The position numbers were made by a program, and so were the translations under genes. Shown here piece by piece: positions 1-13,805 of a stretch of 64,000 nucleotides of DNA. This DNA is from Formicarius rufipectus. Its lineage: Eukaryota; Chordata; Aves; Passeriformes; Formicariidae. The notes beneath the pieces are model-generated. The model was not told the origin of the DNA. It ran no database searches and worked only from the letters and a program-made list of their open reading frames with translations. The stretch lies in contig VXAU01002079.1 of the NCBI GenBank assembly GCA_013399695.1, positions 689-64,688 on the forward strand, written 5' to 3'. Numbering within the stretch: position 1 is the stretch's first letter; each line of letters opens with the position of its first letter.

Positions 1-30
1 CCCTTTCCCCCCACCCCCCCTCCTTCGCAG
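1..30 (+). other. AXIN2: 3' end of AXIN2 intron 1 (polypyrimidine tract and acceptor)
   Basis: The first 30 bases are almost pure pyrimidine and end in TTCGCAG, a good splice acceptor. The non-coding first exon and promoter of AXIN2 therefore lie upstream, outside the window. Confidence 0.8.
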
Positions 31-963
31 AGAGGAGGCTCCGAGGATCCCCTGCTGACTGCAGGCAGAGGCAGGCAGAGGCACAGGCAGCTCCTGGAGC
101 AGCTGGGAGCTCCTCTGCTCCCCACCGGGCTCCGGAGCCATGAGCAGCGCCGCGGTCCTCGCCCACCTCCCGGACCCCAGCAGCAGCTTCAGGGAAGACG
201 CCCCCCGGCCCCCTGTCCCGGGGGAGGAAGGAGAAGCACCATGCCCGCAACTCGCCAGCTCGTTCCTCCCCAAAAACCAAAGCTTCAAGGCCGTGCCGGT
301 GGCCGCTGCCCCGCGGAGGAACGAGAACGGGCTCGGCGAGCCGGAGGGCAGCGCGTCCCCGGACTCCCCTCTGGCCAGATGGACCAAGTCTTTGCATTCC
401 TTGTTGGGAGATCAAGATGGTGCCTATCTTTTTCGGACCTTTCTGGAAAGGGAAAAATGCGTGGATACCTTGGACTTCTGGTTTGCCTGCAATGGCTTCA
501 GGCAGATGGACCTTAAGGATACCAAAACTTTGCGAGTAGCCAAAGCTATTTACAAAAGGTACATCGAGAACAACAGCATCGTCTCCAAGCAGCTCAAACC
601 TGCTACCAAGACCTACATAAGGGACAGCATCAAGAAGCAGCAGATAGATTCCATCATGTTTGATCAGGCACAGACTGAGATTCAGACTGTGATGGAGGAA
701 AATGCTTACCAGATGTTTTTAACTTCTGATATATACCTCGAATATGTACGGAGTGGAGGGGAGAATCCCGCTTACATGAACAGCAATGGACTGGGGAGCT
801 TAAAAGTTGTCTGTGGCTATCTCCCGACCTTGAATGAAGAAGAGGAATGGAGCTGTGCAGACTTTAAACACAAAATCTTGCCTTCAGTAGTCGGACTATC
901 CAGCAAGACGTTGAGGGTTACAGCGAATGTCAGAGCTACGGAAACGATCGAGAATGGGTACAG
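31..963 (+). CDS. AXIN2: AXIN2 exon 2: 5'UTR end, start codon, tankyrase motif and RGS domain
   Basis: Bases 31-139 are 5'UTR and include a short GGCAGAGGCA-type repeat at 64-83. The ATG at 140 sits in an acceptable context (GCC before it, A after it) and begins MSSA as in known AXIN2 proteins. The exon encodes residues 1-274 and two bases of codon 275. The N terminus has the RxxPxG-type tankyrase-binding motif at 23-28 and a second acidic conserved patch (NENGLGEPEG, 61-70). The RGS domain runs from about W81 to V203; in axins this fold binds the SAMP repeats of APC and does not act as a G-protein GAP. The donor is CAG|GTAAGG at 964. Its 5' half is GC-rich. Confidence 0.95.
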
Positions 964-3900
964 GTAAGGGACCCCCTGGAAACTGTGCTTTGTTTTGACT
1001 TTATGGACTTTGAGAGTGGTTTTCAGAAGGCTGTTGGGGTGGTGGGAAGCAGGGCAGGCTGAGCTTCCCGAGGGGCTGGGAGCACGGCTGCTTCTCCACC
1101 CCTCCAAACACTGGAATTTGGGGGGTGTTGGCTGAGCGTGGGGGTTTTTTCCTCCTCTACATAGGAAAACAGGATTCTGTGCTCTGAAGCCCTATTGGCT
1201 CTTTCAGTTCTCTTCTAGATCAAAAACTTCATAGCAACTATGTCCTCCGGACATAGGGTAATTATTGGTTCAACTTTCAAACCTATTAAGAGCAGTAGTA
1301 GAGTGGATCATAGAGACACATGAATAATGTAACCTACTAGTTCCCCAACTCCACCATCAGCCGGTGTTTAACGATGTTGGTTATGTGGGAAGCAATTGTG
1401 CGGTCATGGAGGAGGAAATGTGTGCACTCACTGCATCAAACTCTGCAACTTGGGCAGAATCTGCTTTAATTTTGACTCTGTGTGTGTGTGTGTGAGACGT
1501 GCAGCTTCATCGCGTTGTTGAGTGTCGTGTCAAAGCCATCTAGGGTGGCTTTGAGTCAGCGCATACAGGAGGATGCTTAAAATTCGAGTATTTAAGGCAG
1601 TCGAGGCATTCCAGGTGTAGGGTAATAGACCTGAGGTAGGTCCTTGGTTGCCCTCGTGTTGGCTGTGAGCTCCAAGCTTGGCTCGTTTAGAGGTGGCCGT
1701 GTCCAGTGGGAGCTGCTGAGGTCGCAGCGATGCTGTGTGGTGACAGGGTGTCCTTGTGCCCCGGTCCTGGGATGTGTCTGCACTGCCAGACCCTTTTGTT
1801 GGAAATGTTGATGGCACAGCAGTGCGAGGGTGAGGAAAGTGAGAGCCATCGCAGAGCGAGGTGGGGGGGATGGGAAAGAGCCTCTGATGAGCAAATGATG
1901 AGTTGTATAATCCTCTGAAAATGTATTCTTTCCTCTCCCCACCCTTGCCATAAATGTGGATTGTTGAATCAGGGCTGAGAGGAGAGGGCTCTGCTGCAGA
2001 TGTGCGCTCTCCTCCGCCGGCCTGGGAGCCTGGGGGTTGGTATGGTGAGTGTTTGACATCTCGTTTACAGGAATTTTGAGAGCGTGTCTGTGATTCATGG
2101 ACATCAAAGGGCATCGGGCTTCTCCCGGGGAGGCTGTGCTGGAGCTCGCCCTGCTCTCCTGCCCCTGGAGAGCTTCCAGCTGTGCCGGCTTTCCTGGTGC
2201 TCAGCCGGGGGGCGCAGGGAGGGTCCCGCTGCCCGGAGGGTGCTGTGGAACCGGGGGCTTCTTTGGTGCTCTCCCTGTCCTGGGGGCTCTCCTGCCCTCG
2301 GAGGGGGATGGAGGTGCTGGTTGCGGGTGCAGCCAGAAGGGATGCGCTGCATCCCGGCGTGGCCTCTGGTCCTCTCCTGCTGGGAGATGTGCAGGGGGGG
2401 CAGCGCTGGCAGCTGCTCTGTGGAGGACCTGGGGCTTGAGATTCACATCTCGTGCCTGAGTGTTGCTGCCTGAGCATCTGCTGTTCTCCAGAACTTGGTT
2501 TGAACTGCTGCCCTTCGCTGGCTTTCCAGGAGGGGGATGTTTGATGCTTTTATCTCTGAGCCTTTGTTGGGATTCAGAGCTGGAAGGGCTTGGCTGTATG
2601 TTCTACCAAAGCTGCAGGCCCTGCTAAACCCACATGTGCCTTGTCCAGGAGAGCTCTCGCAGCACCGTGGCTGCTTGCCTGATTAGTGATGGGCTTTTTT
2701 CCTTTCCCTTTTTTTTTCTTTCCTCTTTCTTTTCTTTTTTTTTTTTCTTTTTTTTTTGTCCAGGGATTAATGCAGCTTGCTCCTCACGTGTCAGATCTAC
2801 CCTCCTAGGACATTAGGTAGTGCGTTTTGCTTTGATCACCTTCTGTTGAATTTCCAGGAGCTTTTGCTCTCCATGGGGCCAAAAGACCTCAATTCAAAGA
2901 GAGGGAGGTCAAGCTGAGATGCTGCTCAGCTCCTCCCTGAGCGATCCCTTTGGGAAGCCACTTGTGCGTGCATGTGCTCCAGGCTGATGAGCATATGGAT
3001 GGGTTATCTCTCATCACTCAGCGTTTAGGATCGCGTCTAGGATTGGAGCTGAAGCTTGCACAAAGTCATTTCTGGTGAGTGGCCAAACCACACCTCCCTC
3101 CTCATGTGTGTGATGGAATTGAGGAATTTCAGCTCCGCGTGCTCTGGTTTTGGAGGGCTGGGCAGGCTCGGTGGGTTTCACTGTGATTGTCCCAGTGAGA
3201 GCTGGGGGTGCTGGGCTGAGCCCACCTGATGGTGGGAGCTGAGTGGGAGCTGAGTGATCTCAGGCCAGCCCCATGCTGGGATGGGAGGCCACCTGGAAAT
3301 CGCAGGGCATGGAGTCACGGCCAAGCCCATGGGAGACCACAGAAACCAGACGAGTTGAGAGACTCTGTTTGGCCCCAGTGCTGGTGATGGACAGGAACAG
3401 GAGAAGTCGAGTGAAAACACAGTGTTTGCACCTGGCTGGGCAGCAGGCGAAGGCAAACTGCTGCCTGTGTATTTGGAGCCCTAATACAGGGAATATTTGA
3501 GATGCAGGACCTCCCTCTTGTCCTTCCAAGAGACTCCCCTTCCCCCTGGGTCGTGGTGTGGTTAAAACTGGCCTCCCCACGCTGGACCTGGCCCCATGCT
3601 CCCGGAATTCCAGCTATTATTTATATGCGCTTCTAAATTTATCACGCACGACTTTGTGTACACAGAGCTGCCCTCCCTTTGCAGTGCCGCTGGGCAACGT
3701 GGTTTTGCTCAGTCCAAGGTGAACTCATCTGCCTCCCATTAGGCTCTCAGATCAGTGGGACTGGCCTGGCTTGGGCAGGGCTGGGGCTCCCAGAGCTTCC
3801 TGGCCTTTGAAAGGACCCGCCGGTGCAGCTCCTTCTGTGTGAAGTTATTGGAACCAAGTTTGGCTTCAATTATCAAAGTAAATGATGCCATTGTAAAGCT

Positions 3901-6900
3901 ATGCTCCAAGCAGTGTTCTACAATTAGAGCATGGAAGCTGTGATTAACATAGTTGTGCTAAAATATACTTTTTTTTTTCCCAGGTTTGTGCATGTGTGGG
4001 TTTTTTCCTTTTTTTTTTTCTTAATTTTTTAAAATGTTTTAAAACTCATGGTTGCCCAGTGATGTTTGTCCCAAGAAAACACTTAATGAGAATCAATTTT
4101 GCCTTCCAACTGCTCCTTGTGCCTTTTCTCTCACTCTGCCTAAGCCTGTGGGTTGACCTGCCCAAGTGCTTTTATTCCTAAGGAGCAGAGTTTGACAGCA
4201 AAAAAACCCCCACGCTCTGCAACTGCACCCTCCTAACAGAGGGGCTACAACGAGGAGCCCCCGAAATCTTCATGGCATTGTAATACCTCTGATGTGGCCA
4301 TTGCCTAACATAGCAGAGGGAGAGTTCCACGCTGTGTGTCATCACATCAAGATAAGAATAGGCTGAGAAACATCAGACATTCTCCTTGAAGCTCCAGAGC
4401 AACTGCTACCTGACAGCTGAAAACACTTTGCATGTTGAGTTTGGAGCTGGGCTGTGTTTGTGTGTGCAGCATCTGTGGCAGGAGACCACCGCCTGCCCTG
4501 GAATTTAAAACCCTCGCAGGCAACTTGATGCATCTGGGTGCAATTACTGGAGTAAGGTGGTCAAATTGAAAAGAAAAGAAATTAAATGTAGCCAAACAGG
4601 CCCCTGCTGGTTTGCTTAAAGGATGGGGGGGTTTCTGTGGGGCAGAGTTGGATGTGTGTGGGGGTGAGGACTGGAAAAATGACATGTCAGCTTCAGGCAT
4701 TATTTTGTATTGTTTTTGGCCGTGAGGTGTTGGTAGGGGAGCGATGCTGCAGCTCAGCAGTGATGGGAAGAGATGAGTTAGTTCTGGCCGCTTTCTCTGG
4801 TTGTATCTTTGGACACACCTCCTCTCCCTGTGCTGCATCCATGTGGACCTGCTGCCTCCGCCCCCACCTCAGCCTCTCCAGGATTCCTCTAAGAACAACA
4901 TGGCAAATCAGCCCTCCTGGAAGAGACCAGAGCTGACAGACACCTCCCAGCAAGGCAGTGGTCCTGTTCTGGGGAGCATCCTGAGCCCCATGGAGCATCC
5001 TGAGTCCCCACAGGGCATCCTGCACCTCTGAGCATCATGGTTCTCAGATACACTCTCAACACCTGAGGTGGTTTCCAATCACAAAGTTACTGATCAAAAA
5101 GACCTGATGAGCCAAAAACCCCACCGAGGACCTGGGAAGGGCCCCTGGGATTGCACATCCCCCTGAACAAGAGTAGAACACTACATGGTTTTTAGAGGAA
5201 CTTCCTTGTAGTAGTAGTGGGATAACTTTGCTTTTCACCCACATGTGGAATTAATTTATCTTTGAAGATTTAACTTCTTTCCTGTGGCATTCCTTACTAT
5301 CTCTTTTTTTTTTTTTTTTTCATCCTTCTTCTTCCCAAATATGTATTTTTTAACATCTTGATCTCCCCATCAGAAATGCCTTGGCCTCCTTGGAAAGGAA
5401 TGCAGCCCTGGCTGGGCTGAATACCTGCCTGCAGCTCATACCAGAGAGGCCCATCTTCCCCACTGTGCTTCCCCCTCCTTTTTTCCTTTCTTTTATTTTT
5501 TTCCTTCCCTCTTTTTTTATTATTTTTTTAGAACTTAAATCTTTGTGGAGGCTTCATTTTTTGGTGCTGGGGTGCTGGTGAGGGATGGAGATGGAGAGGG
5601 GGTGGTGGGAGGACATTGCTGTCACTTAAACCCAGCTGGTCCCTCCAGCCCCAGGGGGGCAGGGAGTTGGATAGCCCATTAAAGAAAACCTGCCAAGCCT
5701 GCTGGCACATTCCTTAGGCCCCCAAGTCCTGGGTAAGTGGCCCTAATTATTAAAATCAGCAGTCCTTATCAGATGACAAGGCCTTTTGCTTTGATATACA
5801 AAGGCAGAAGCTTAACAACCCCGTCTTGCTCTGGAAGGGGAACAAAATGTGCACCTTAACGCGCGGTTTCCAAACCTCCCTGCATAATCCCCTTATCACC
5901 TGCCAAGATGTGTATATTGATCCTGGCTGGGAAGTTGGAGTGATGGGAGGCAGGGGGATGCCCAAGTGCCCCCCATGCAGTGACCCTGCCAGGCTGGGCT
6001 TTGGGTTTGCTTCTCCAGGTGAAGCCAAAGGTGTTGGTGTCAGTCACCCACGTGCCCATTAATGCAACCTGCTGTGTCTGTCCTCACGTCCCCATCCTCC
6101 TCTTCCCCCTGCAACTCTATGCACAAAAGCACAAGTTGAACAAGTGGGAGGTTCTCCTAGAAACTGGGCCTTTTTATTGTGTGTTTTTATAGTGCCAGGA
6201 AGGTGGTACCCAGCTTTGGGAGGTCAAGCCTGGGACAGCAGATCTCAGCCCCAGTAGTTCCAGGCAGTTCTCTTATTTCAGGCAATGCAGATACCAATAA
6301 CTTGTATTCCCAAAGGGACCCTAACTCTTGTCTTCACAGGAGACTTAAGCATCATTAACTGGTTCCTCGTGGCTTTCAATGGGACTTGAGTTGTGAACTT
6401 CTTGGTCTTTTCCCCTCTGATGCCAACAGCAAGACTCCTGCTGACCTCAGCAGTGCAGCATCAGGCTTTAGGGAACAAGTTTTTGAAGGTATCAGAGTAT
6501 GTGCAGGTGCTTCCTGGGATTTTCCAGAGCACTTTGGAAAATGCTAGCAGTGGCACATTTAAAGTTGGGCTTCGGGTGTGTTTAGGCAGAGAAGGTCCTG
6601 GTTTAGTCAACGTGTCGTGGTTGCTGCTGGTCTGAGCGGAGGATGGTTGGTTGGTTCTGAAGAGGCTGAGCAGACAGCGAACGCTGTTCCCATAAGGAGG
6701 GTGCTTCCATGGAGCCCAGGACAGGCTGGTAACCCCATTGCTGTGTTGCTGGTCCCTAGGTCCTTCAAGAGGAATGATCCTGTGAACCCCTACCACGTGA
6801 ACTCGGGCTATGTTTTCGCCCCGGCCACCAGCGCCAACGACAGCGAGATCTCCAGCGATGCCCTGACGGACGACTCGATGTCGATGACAGACAGCAGCGT

Positions 6901-9900
6901 GTGAGTACCTGGAGCTGCTCCTTCTGTGGGCTCAGGGCAGGGAGGGCTCTGGGGGCATCACCCTGCTGCTGCTGCTCCACGAGGTGTGTGCCCAAACCAG
7001 GAGGTGCAGCAGGGCACGGCAGGCTCTCAGCTCATCCCGTCGCCGCAGGGATCGGATGGAGCGCAATAATGGATCCCTCTATTGCCATTTTGCAAGTGCA
7101 GCTGAGCAAACGTGTTTTGCCCTGGCTGGTGGTGACTAACCCAAGGAGTGCATCTCCCTGAGCCTTTGTCTTAAGGCCAGGCTTCCTTAACTAGTTATCA
7201 GTCATCAAAGACAAGGAGATTACTTCCTGTAGGAAGTACTTTCTGTAATTAACGTTTGTCGTTAATGTCAGAATGTACCTTAATAGGGCCAGTGACCTGA
7301 AGGGGCAAATAGCTGCTGGTCTGGTGTGGCTGGGGCATCCTCAAAGAGCCATTTGAGTGGAGCTGCATGGGTCAGGTTCTGGGTGTTTCAGGAGCGTGGG
7401 GAGGAGAGATGATGCTGTGGCTGAGCTCAGGAGCTGCAGGATGTGGCTTCTCTTGGTTGCTGAGAAGTGTGCAACTGGGAGCAAGGCTTTGACTGCCAGT
7501 TTGCTCTCCCCAGCAGGAGAGAGATGGTGCTTTTGTGTCTGTAAAGGAGACAGTGAGGCTGACTTAGCGCTCTTAAGGACCTTTTTCTCCAGCTGAGTAG
7601 AAGGCAGATGTTGCTGTTTGTGTTTCATGATCTTCACTCGAGTGCAAGTGCTCTAGAAAAGCCCACCTGTGAGCAGAGTGCTGCATTCCTGGTCTGAACC
7701 TTGAAACTTCCACAGTGTCTCTGTCAGACACGTGCAGTGGTCCCTGTGTACTCCTGGGAGTTGTTTGCATGCTGGGTTTTTAAAGTCAACATGTGTGATG
7801 ATGCACAACGGAAAACAGGATTTACCAAAAATCCTTGATGCATAAACAAAAGCTTTTTTAATTTTTTTTCCTTAAATGCACGTGTGTGTTTTGAACTGAT
7901 ATTACAGGGGAAAAAAAATAGTTTGTTGTCCCACCAGATTCCCCCATTGAACAATATTGGCATTAAATAAAAGAGCTGAATCATAGGGTGACTTCTTTAT
8001 TTCTTCTTACTGGCTCTGGTTGTATGTGATCATGTGTCAACAGAGCATTCATTGGGTTAGTCATTTCTGGACCAGTGTAGGGTCACTTGGGATTCACAGG
8101 GCTAGGATTATACCCTCTCTTCACAGCAATGCCAATTGTAGGCCTTATACAGATGAGAGCACTGAGTGAGAAATAAAGTGCATGGTGGATGAAAGGCTTA
8201 ACTGAATCGCTTTCAGCCCATTGTTAGTCCAGGGGAGCTTAGCGGGGATGAGAGGGCAGCAGCCCGCTTTGAAATTGGCTTGAACAAGTGAATAGGAGCT
8301 CCCCATAAAGCAGAGCCTGAAAGGAGCTGCCTGTTTTTTCCTGCCGTCACTCACAATGGGCTGGGGGGGATGGAGTTTGGGGCTGGTGGGACTGCCCACA
8401 GTGCCCACAGCCCTGGGCAGGGGTGGCACCGAGGAGGAGCAGCCAAAGCTGCCTGGTTTGGGGAGGTTGGGCTGGAGGCTGAGGTTGCTGTCGGAGCTGC
8501 TCTGGGGAGGGCAGAGGGGCTCATGCCAAGCTTGGAGTGGAAGGGTTGGGGTTTGCAGAGTGCTGGGGGCACAGACCCAGCCTTGGCTGAGCCCAGGTGC
8601 TGAGCCTGTGGGGCTTTACCCCCTCGTGACTGAGTTTTATTCTGTTCCAGCAGTGCGAATGCAAATTAGTTCTTTTGGCTTATGTTGGTATCAACTGAAG
8701 AGGAAAAACTTGTTCTGGAAAAGTCCGTCAGACATGGCAGTAAACTGAGTTTGAGGATTTTTCTTTTTTTTTTTTTTAAATCTAAATGTGAACTGCACTG
8801 GAATTAGAAGAAATCCCCAAATAATGCATAATCTACCTTTTTTATTTTATTCCAGATGCCAGGGATCAGTCTGTCCCTATATATTTTGTAACAGCCACAA
8901 AGCATCATGCAAATTTATATTTCCATTTCTTGATTGGGGGGGGGGGGGGGAGGAAGGGGGATTTTTTTTTTTTTTTATTTGCTTATATCTTATTTATGGA
9001 TTTACTTTGGACACAGGGGAATGCTGCTGAGCAAACTTCAAATATTACCTTATCTTACAAACCAGGCTTTTGATGTTGGCAAGATCAGAGGCTTGTTTCA
9101 GAGCCGTTGCCAAATGAAGATGGGAGTGAATGCATATGCGCATGAGTCTGATATTTCAAAGCAGCAGTAAAACTACATTCAGGTTAGGTCAGGCACATCT
9201 GAGTCAAAAGGCTAAGATAATTGGCTCAGCTTAAATGGCAGCTGACTGGGTAGAAGACTTCAAACTAGTGTTTCCCCCAGAAACAGATTGGCTTAGCCCC
9301 AGCCTGGTTAGCTGAACTGTTTATAATTAAACTCTACTATTTAGTGCCTCGACTCTGTAGCTCTTCAGCAGCAGCTTTGAGTAGCCAAGAAAAGTGAGTG
9401 CAAATGTTGGCTGCTGGAGCAGGGGGAGAGGTGGCACTTGAGGAGCTGGGGTTAACCCTTGTCCTCCTCTTGGAACCTCTGGCCAAGCTCAGCTCTTGCA
9501 TTCTGTGGGTACTTTCTCCTGGTTGGGGGTACCTGCTGCAGCCTCAGGGTTCCCCCTGTCCCCCGTGTCTCCTGCTGGACTGACCCTGGCTTCAGCTCCA
9601 TCCCTCTGTGCCTGCTGCAGGCAGGGATCACTCGGTGGTCACGCCTTTGACCCTGGCCTTGTCCATTTGCCCTGTTTTCTATGGAAAAAGTGGATACAGC
9701 CCTCAGCAAAGTGGCTGCTGAAGTCCCTCCCCATTCCCCAGGCTGACTTTCCCAAGCCTTCCCAGCCCAGAGAAATACCTCTGGGTTGGTTTAATTCTTT
9801 TTTTTTCTTTCCATTCTGCACGTTGTTACAAGTTGTGGAGCTCTCCTGCCAAGGCAGGGCTGTGCAGTCAGGGAGCAGCACGTTTGATGTGGGGCTCTCT

Positions 9901-12900
9901 GGAGGACTTTCAGGGGGAAGGAGCACTTTTTGTATCAATCTGAATGAAGGCAAATCCTAAACATAGTGAGGAACCTGTGGCATTGGCATTGCTTTTCCTC
10001 TCCCTCCTTGAGCCACCCTGCCTGGGAAAATCCCAAGTCCCTGCTCTATAACCTGTCCCAGAACTGTCCCTTTGGGCAGGGGTGGCCCCTCTGGAGCTGG
10101 GAGCTTGGGGATGCCCCTCCAGGAGATGTGCTCCCAGCTTGGTGGCCACGGTAGAGGGGTTGGGGGCAGGTCCTTGCAGACCTGGAGGGAGGTGGGCAGT
10201 GCTGGAGGACTGCAGGACTCCCCGTTGTCCCTGGTCATGGCCTTGGGTGCCTTGTGGTGGACACACAGACCTTCAGCTGTGCTTCTCTGCTCCTCCCTAC
10301 TGACCTCGTGGAGTGCCAGGGAGAGAGGACACCTCCTCTTCCATTGATTAGTCCCATGTGTACATCCAGGTGTGATGATGGCCTTGTGCTGGTGTTTACA
10401 CTTGCCTTTAAAAGGTCTGTTCTACTGGGTTTTCCCTGTATTGAAGGTCTTCCCTGAGAGATCCCTCAGTTAACAGAGGCATCTCTGAAGGTACAGGTGG
10501 TTTGGGTTTCACCTTAGAATTGCTTTTCTCCCATCCTCCCCCAAAGCTGAGCCACGTCATGTGTCCCAAGTCCTGTTGTCCCGTGGGTTTGTGAAGCAGA
10601 AATTCCCGGTGGCTTTCATGGAAAGCACAGAGAGGTGTTTGGTGGCCACCAGTGGCTGTGGTTGATGGCCGTGGCCAGCTGTGGTTGATGGCCGTGGCCA
10701 GCTGTGGTTGATGGCCGTGGCCAGCTGTGGTTGATGGCCATGGCCAGCTGTGCTGGCCCTTGCTGGGCTGCTCCCCCAGAAAGCCCTCAGAGCCCCATGT
10801 TGTGTGGTGGGGACATGAGGACAATCAGCCCCTTTCACTTGCCATGTCATGTGCACTCATAAACCTTGTCCAGAGGAGGCTGATGTGCATCTTGTGGCAC
10901 CAGGGGCCTCCTCTGTGGTCCCAGCCTGCTCCTTTTCATTCCAGAGCTTTTTTCCCCAAGTTCATTAAAGTGAAATTGTTCTGATCCTTCACTCCAGGCT
11001 TTGCAGCTTAACCCTGCTCATTAAAAACAACCTGATGGCAACAGGATGCTTTGGCCAAGGTCTTCCCAAAGCTCTGCCGCATCAGGCTCCAACCTTGGCG
11101 CGGTGGCATCTGCTGCTCCTCCTCGAGGGGAGGGATGTGCTGTCCCTGGGAGGGTGTTGGCTGTCTCTGGCGGTGTCCTGGTGTGTGCCCACCCCCACGG
11201 TGGGCACGGGAGGGACTGTGCAGGGGCGCTGTGGCAGGGTGGCTGCCCTGGCAGCAGCGTGGGGCGGGCGCTGCCACCGCGGCTCCTCCTCGGGCAGGAG
11301 GTGACTCAGGTGTGGGGGCAGGTGGATGAAAGGGATGGGACTGCTGGAGATCAAGGTTATCCAGCCAGTCTGAGGGCAGGGGTGGAATCAGACATTCAGG
11401 ATCTCCAGGCATGCTCTTCCAGCTGTCCCCTTTCATCCTCACTGGGGTGATGTTTTGCGTGGTCAGGTGAGGACACCCCACAGTGCCTGGAGCAGCGTGT
11501 GCAGGGGGATGTTCCATCCACAGCTCCTTGCCTGGGCTCTCCTGGTGGCTTCCTGGCCAGGAGCTGCAGTGCCCTGCCCAGAAAGGTCCGTGCTCCTGCC
11601 TCGGGGTGTCCTGTGTTGGCCAACCTGGGGGCAGGAGAAACATCCTGGATCTGAAGTAGGGGTAGAGATGGGGAGCAGCCATCCATCCTCAGCCTCTTCC
11701 TTCTTGTCTCCGCTTTGCCAGCACTCTGTGGGGTGTTCCAGAGCTTGAGGAACAGTGTGGTACTGGAGGGGGTAACTTGGTGGGGAAAAAGCAACAAAAG
11801 TAAAGGTCAGAAGCAGAAACCTGGTGTTGGAAGGGCCTTCCTGTAAGATACCTTGGAAGTGAAGCTGACGGGATCTTCGGGCGTCTTCCCATGTGGAGTT
11901 GCCTTCAGCTTTTCAGCTTTTGCCTAATTACTGCACATCCCTGTGGGTGACACAGGCACTCCCCACACTGCCAGAACCTTGAGGTTTCGGGTGACATCCA
12001 GAGGGCTCAGCGAGCCTGGGGGGTTCCAGAGGGGATGGAGAGGTGTCTCAGAGCATGAGGCCAGCCCTGGCTGACGGTGACCTCTCTTCCCTGTGCAGAG
12101 ATGGGATCCCCCCGTACCGGATGGGGAGCAAGAAGCAGCTCCAGCGGGAGATGCACCGCAGCGTCAAGGCCAACGGTCAAGTTTCTCTACCTCATTTCCC
12201 GGTAAGTTCAGGTGGGAGCTGCAGCTCCTGGGTGGGCCATGGGAAGTGCTGGGGCTGGGAACAGGCACATGTGGAGGGGTGGGAGGATTTCCATCCCATG
12301 GTGATGCCAGAGGAGAGATGCTGTGCGTGGTGTCGGGCAGGGACCGTGTGCTCCCAGTGTCCTCCCCAAAACCTGCTTGTCTACAGTCACATCTTGGTCC
12401 TTCCCTGAAACCAGGTGCTTGTTAGGGCTTTTTCATTGGCACTGAATCTGTGCTGGTCTAAATCCAAGTGGAGATGCCCAGATGGGGACTAGTGAGAGCC
12501 TTGGCTTTGGCCACCACCCCGACACCTCCAAGGTCCTGAGCAGAGCAGGGCTTGGCTCCCTGTGCATCAGTGGTGGCCAGCAGGAGCTGGGTGTCTGTGA
12601 GCTGGTGGGGAGCAGGGTCTCCCAGAGCAGGCACTGGCAGCAGACCCATGGCTTTGAGGGGATCCCGTGTGTGACATTGCCCTGCTCCTCAAAATTAACT
12701 TGCTGACTCGCTCATTCAGTTGACTTGCAGACTCCCGATTCCTGCAGTGAATAAACTGTTTACACAGACAAGTATAAACTTATCTTGTCTCGAGATTAGT
12801 ATGCTAAAATTCCTCTTTCTGCTGTCTTAAGCAGCAAGAAGTCATAGATGATATTTCTGGTGGAGGGGGGCTGGTTTATGTGGCGTTTCTTTTTTGGTAT

Positions 12901-13769
12901 TTTTTCCCCCTTCCTTCCTAAAGAAAGTTCTATAGCCTGAGCTTGTAAATTAGATTATTTTGTCCCAGGGCGTGCAAATCGACTTTCTCTGTAAGGCAGT
13001 GCTTTGATCAGGGACTGAATAGAGCCAGCTTGTGTAAGAGTGACAATTTCCAGCAGAGTGGCCTTTTTCTACCCTCACATCATTTCTGGAGCTAAGTGGT
13101 TGCCGGAGAGAGGCCCCACCTCATCTGGTGGGTAGTATGTGAAAGAGTTGGCAGTTCAGCTTTTGGGGCGGGGGGAGGAAAAAGGGAGAGTGGGGGCAAC
13201 GAGTGGGGTGCGTGGGGATGGCAGGAGGGAGGGCAGAGTCGAGTGGGTGGTTTCTTTTTCCTCCTTTTTTTTTTTTCCCTTCCTCCTCTTTTCCTGCCAT
13301 GTTTGCTTCTTTTGGCAGAAATCCGCGTTTTGCCTTTTTATATTCTGCACTTGATTTGGAGATGTTCCCTTTTTCCCTTGATAGATCTGCTTGAGGCAGC
13401 CAAGCTCAGCAGTGTAGCACCGCTAGCCTGCAGCAGCTTTCTTCATTTTCTGTACAAAGAGATGGAGGGAGGGGGGGGAAGAGATCTAGGACACTGTTGA
13501 GACAACACTACCTCAAAGGTGCCCAGTGTGTAGCCAGGAAATAAATTACCAGCACTTCTCTGATCTGCAACCGTTTGACTTTTTTTTTTTTTCTTTCCCT
13601 TTTTTTTTTTTTCCTCTCCTTTCCCTTTTTCTCCCCATCTTATTTTTTTTTTTTAATTTCCAACTCCTTTCTGTTTATATTCACTTTATTCCTTTAGTTA
13701 AAGTCTCTCTCCCTCCCACCTCAGAGGGTCTTTTTTTTTTTTTTCCNCGAGGGGTTTTTTTTTTTTTTT

Positions 13770-13805
<36 letters not shown>

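Larger units (their letters stand above)
964..6759 (+). other. AXIN2: AXIN2 intron 2
   Basis: An intron of 5796 bp, donor GTAAGG and acceptor CCCTAG. It holds a (TG)n run near 1480-1494, T-rich low-complexity stretches (2697-2758, 3969-4035, 5304-5320, 5478-5530), a short imperfect repeat of GAGCATCCTGAG units at 4973-5036, a TCF/LEF-type CTTTGATC at 2830-2837 and an inverted TCF-type pair at 5789-5803. I see no coding exon inside it. Confidence 0.9.
6901..12098 (+). other. AXIN2: AXIN2 intron 3
   Basis: A 5198-bp intron. It holds T-rich tracts (7855-7871, 8764-8778, 8965-8979), a run of about 16 G at 8936-8951, an AT-rich non-repetitive block at 9030-9380, a 23-bp tandem repeat at 10654-10750, and GC-rich sequence from 9400 to 11700. 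Donor GTGAGT, acceptor GTGCAG. No further exon is recognised. Confidence 0.9.
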
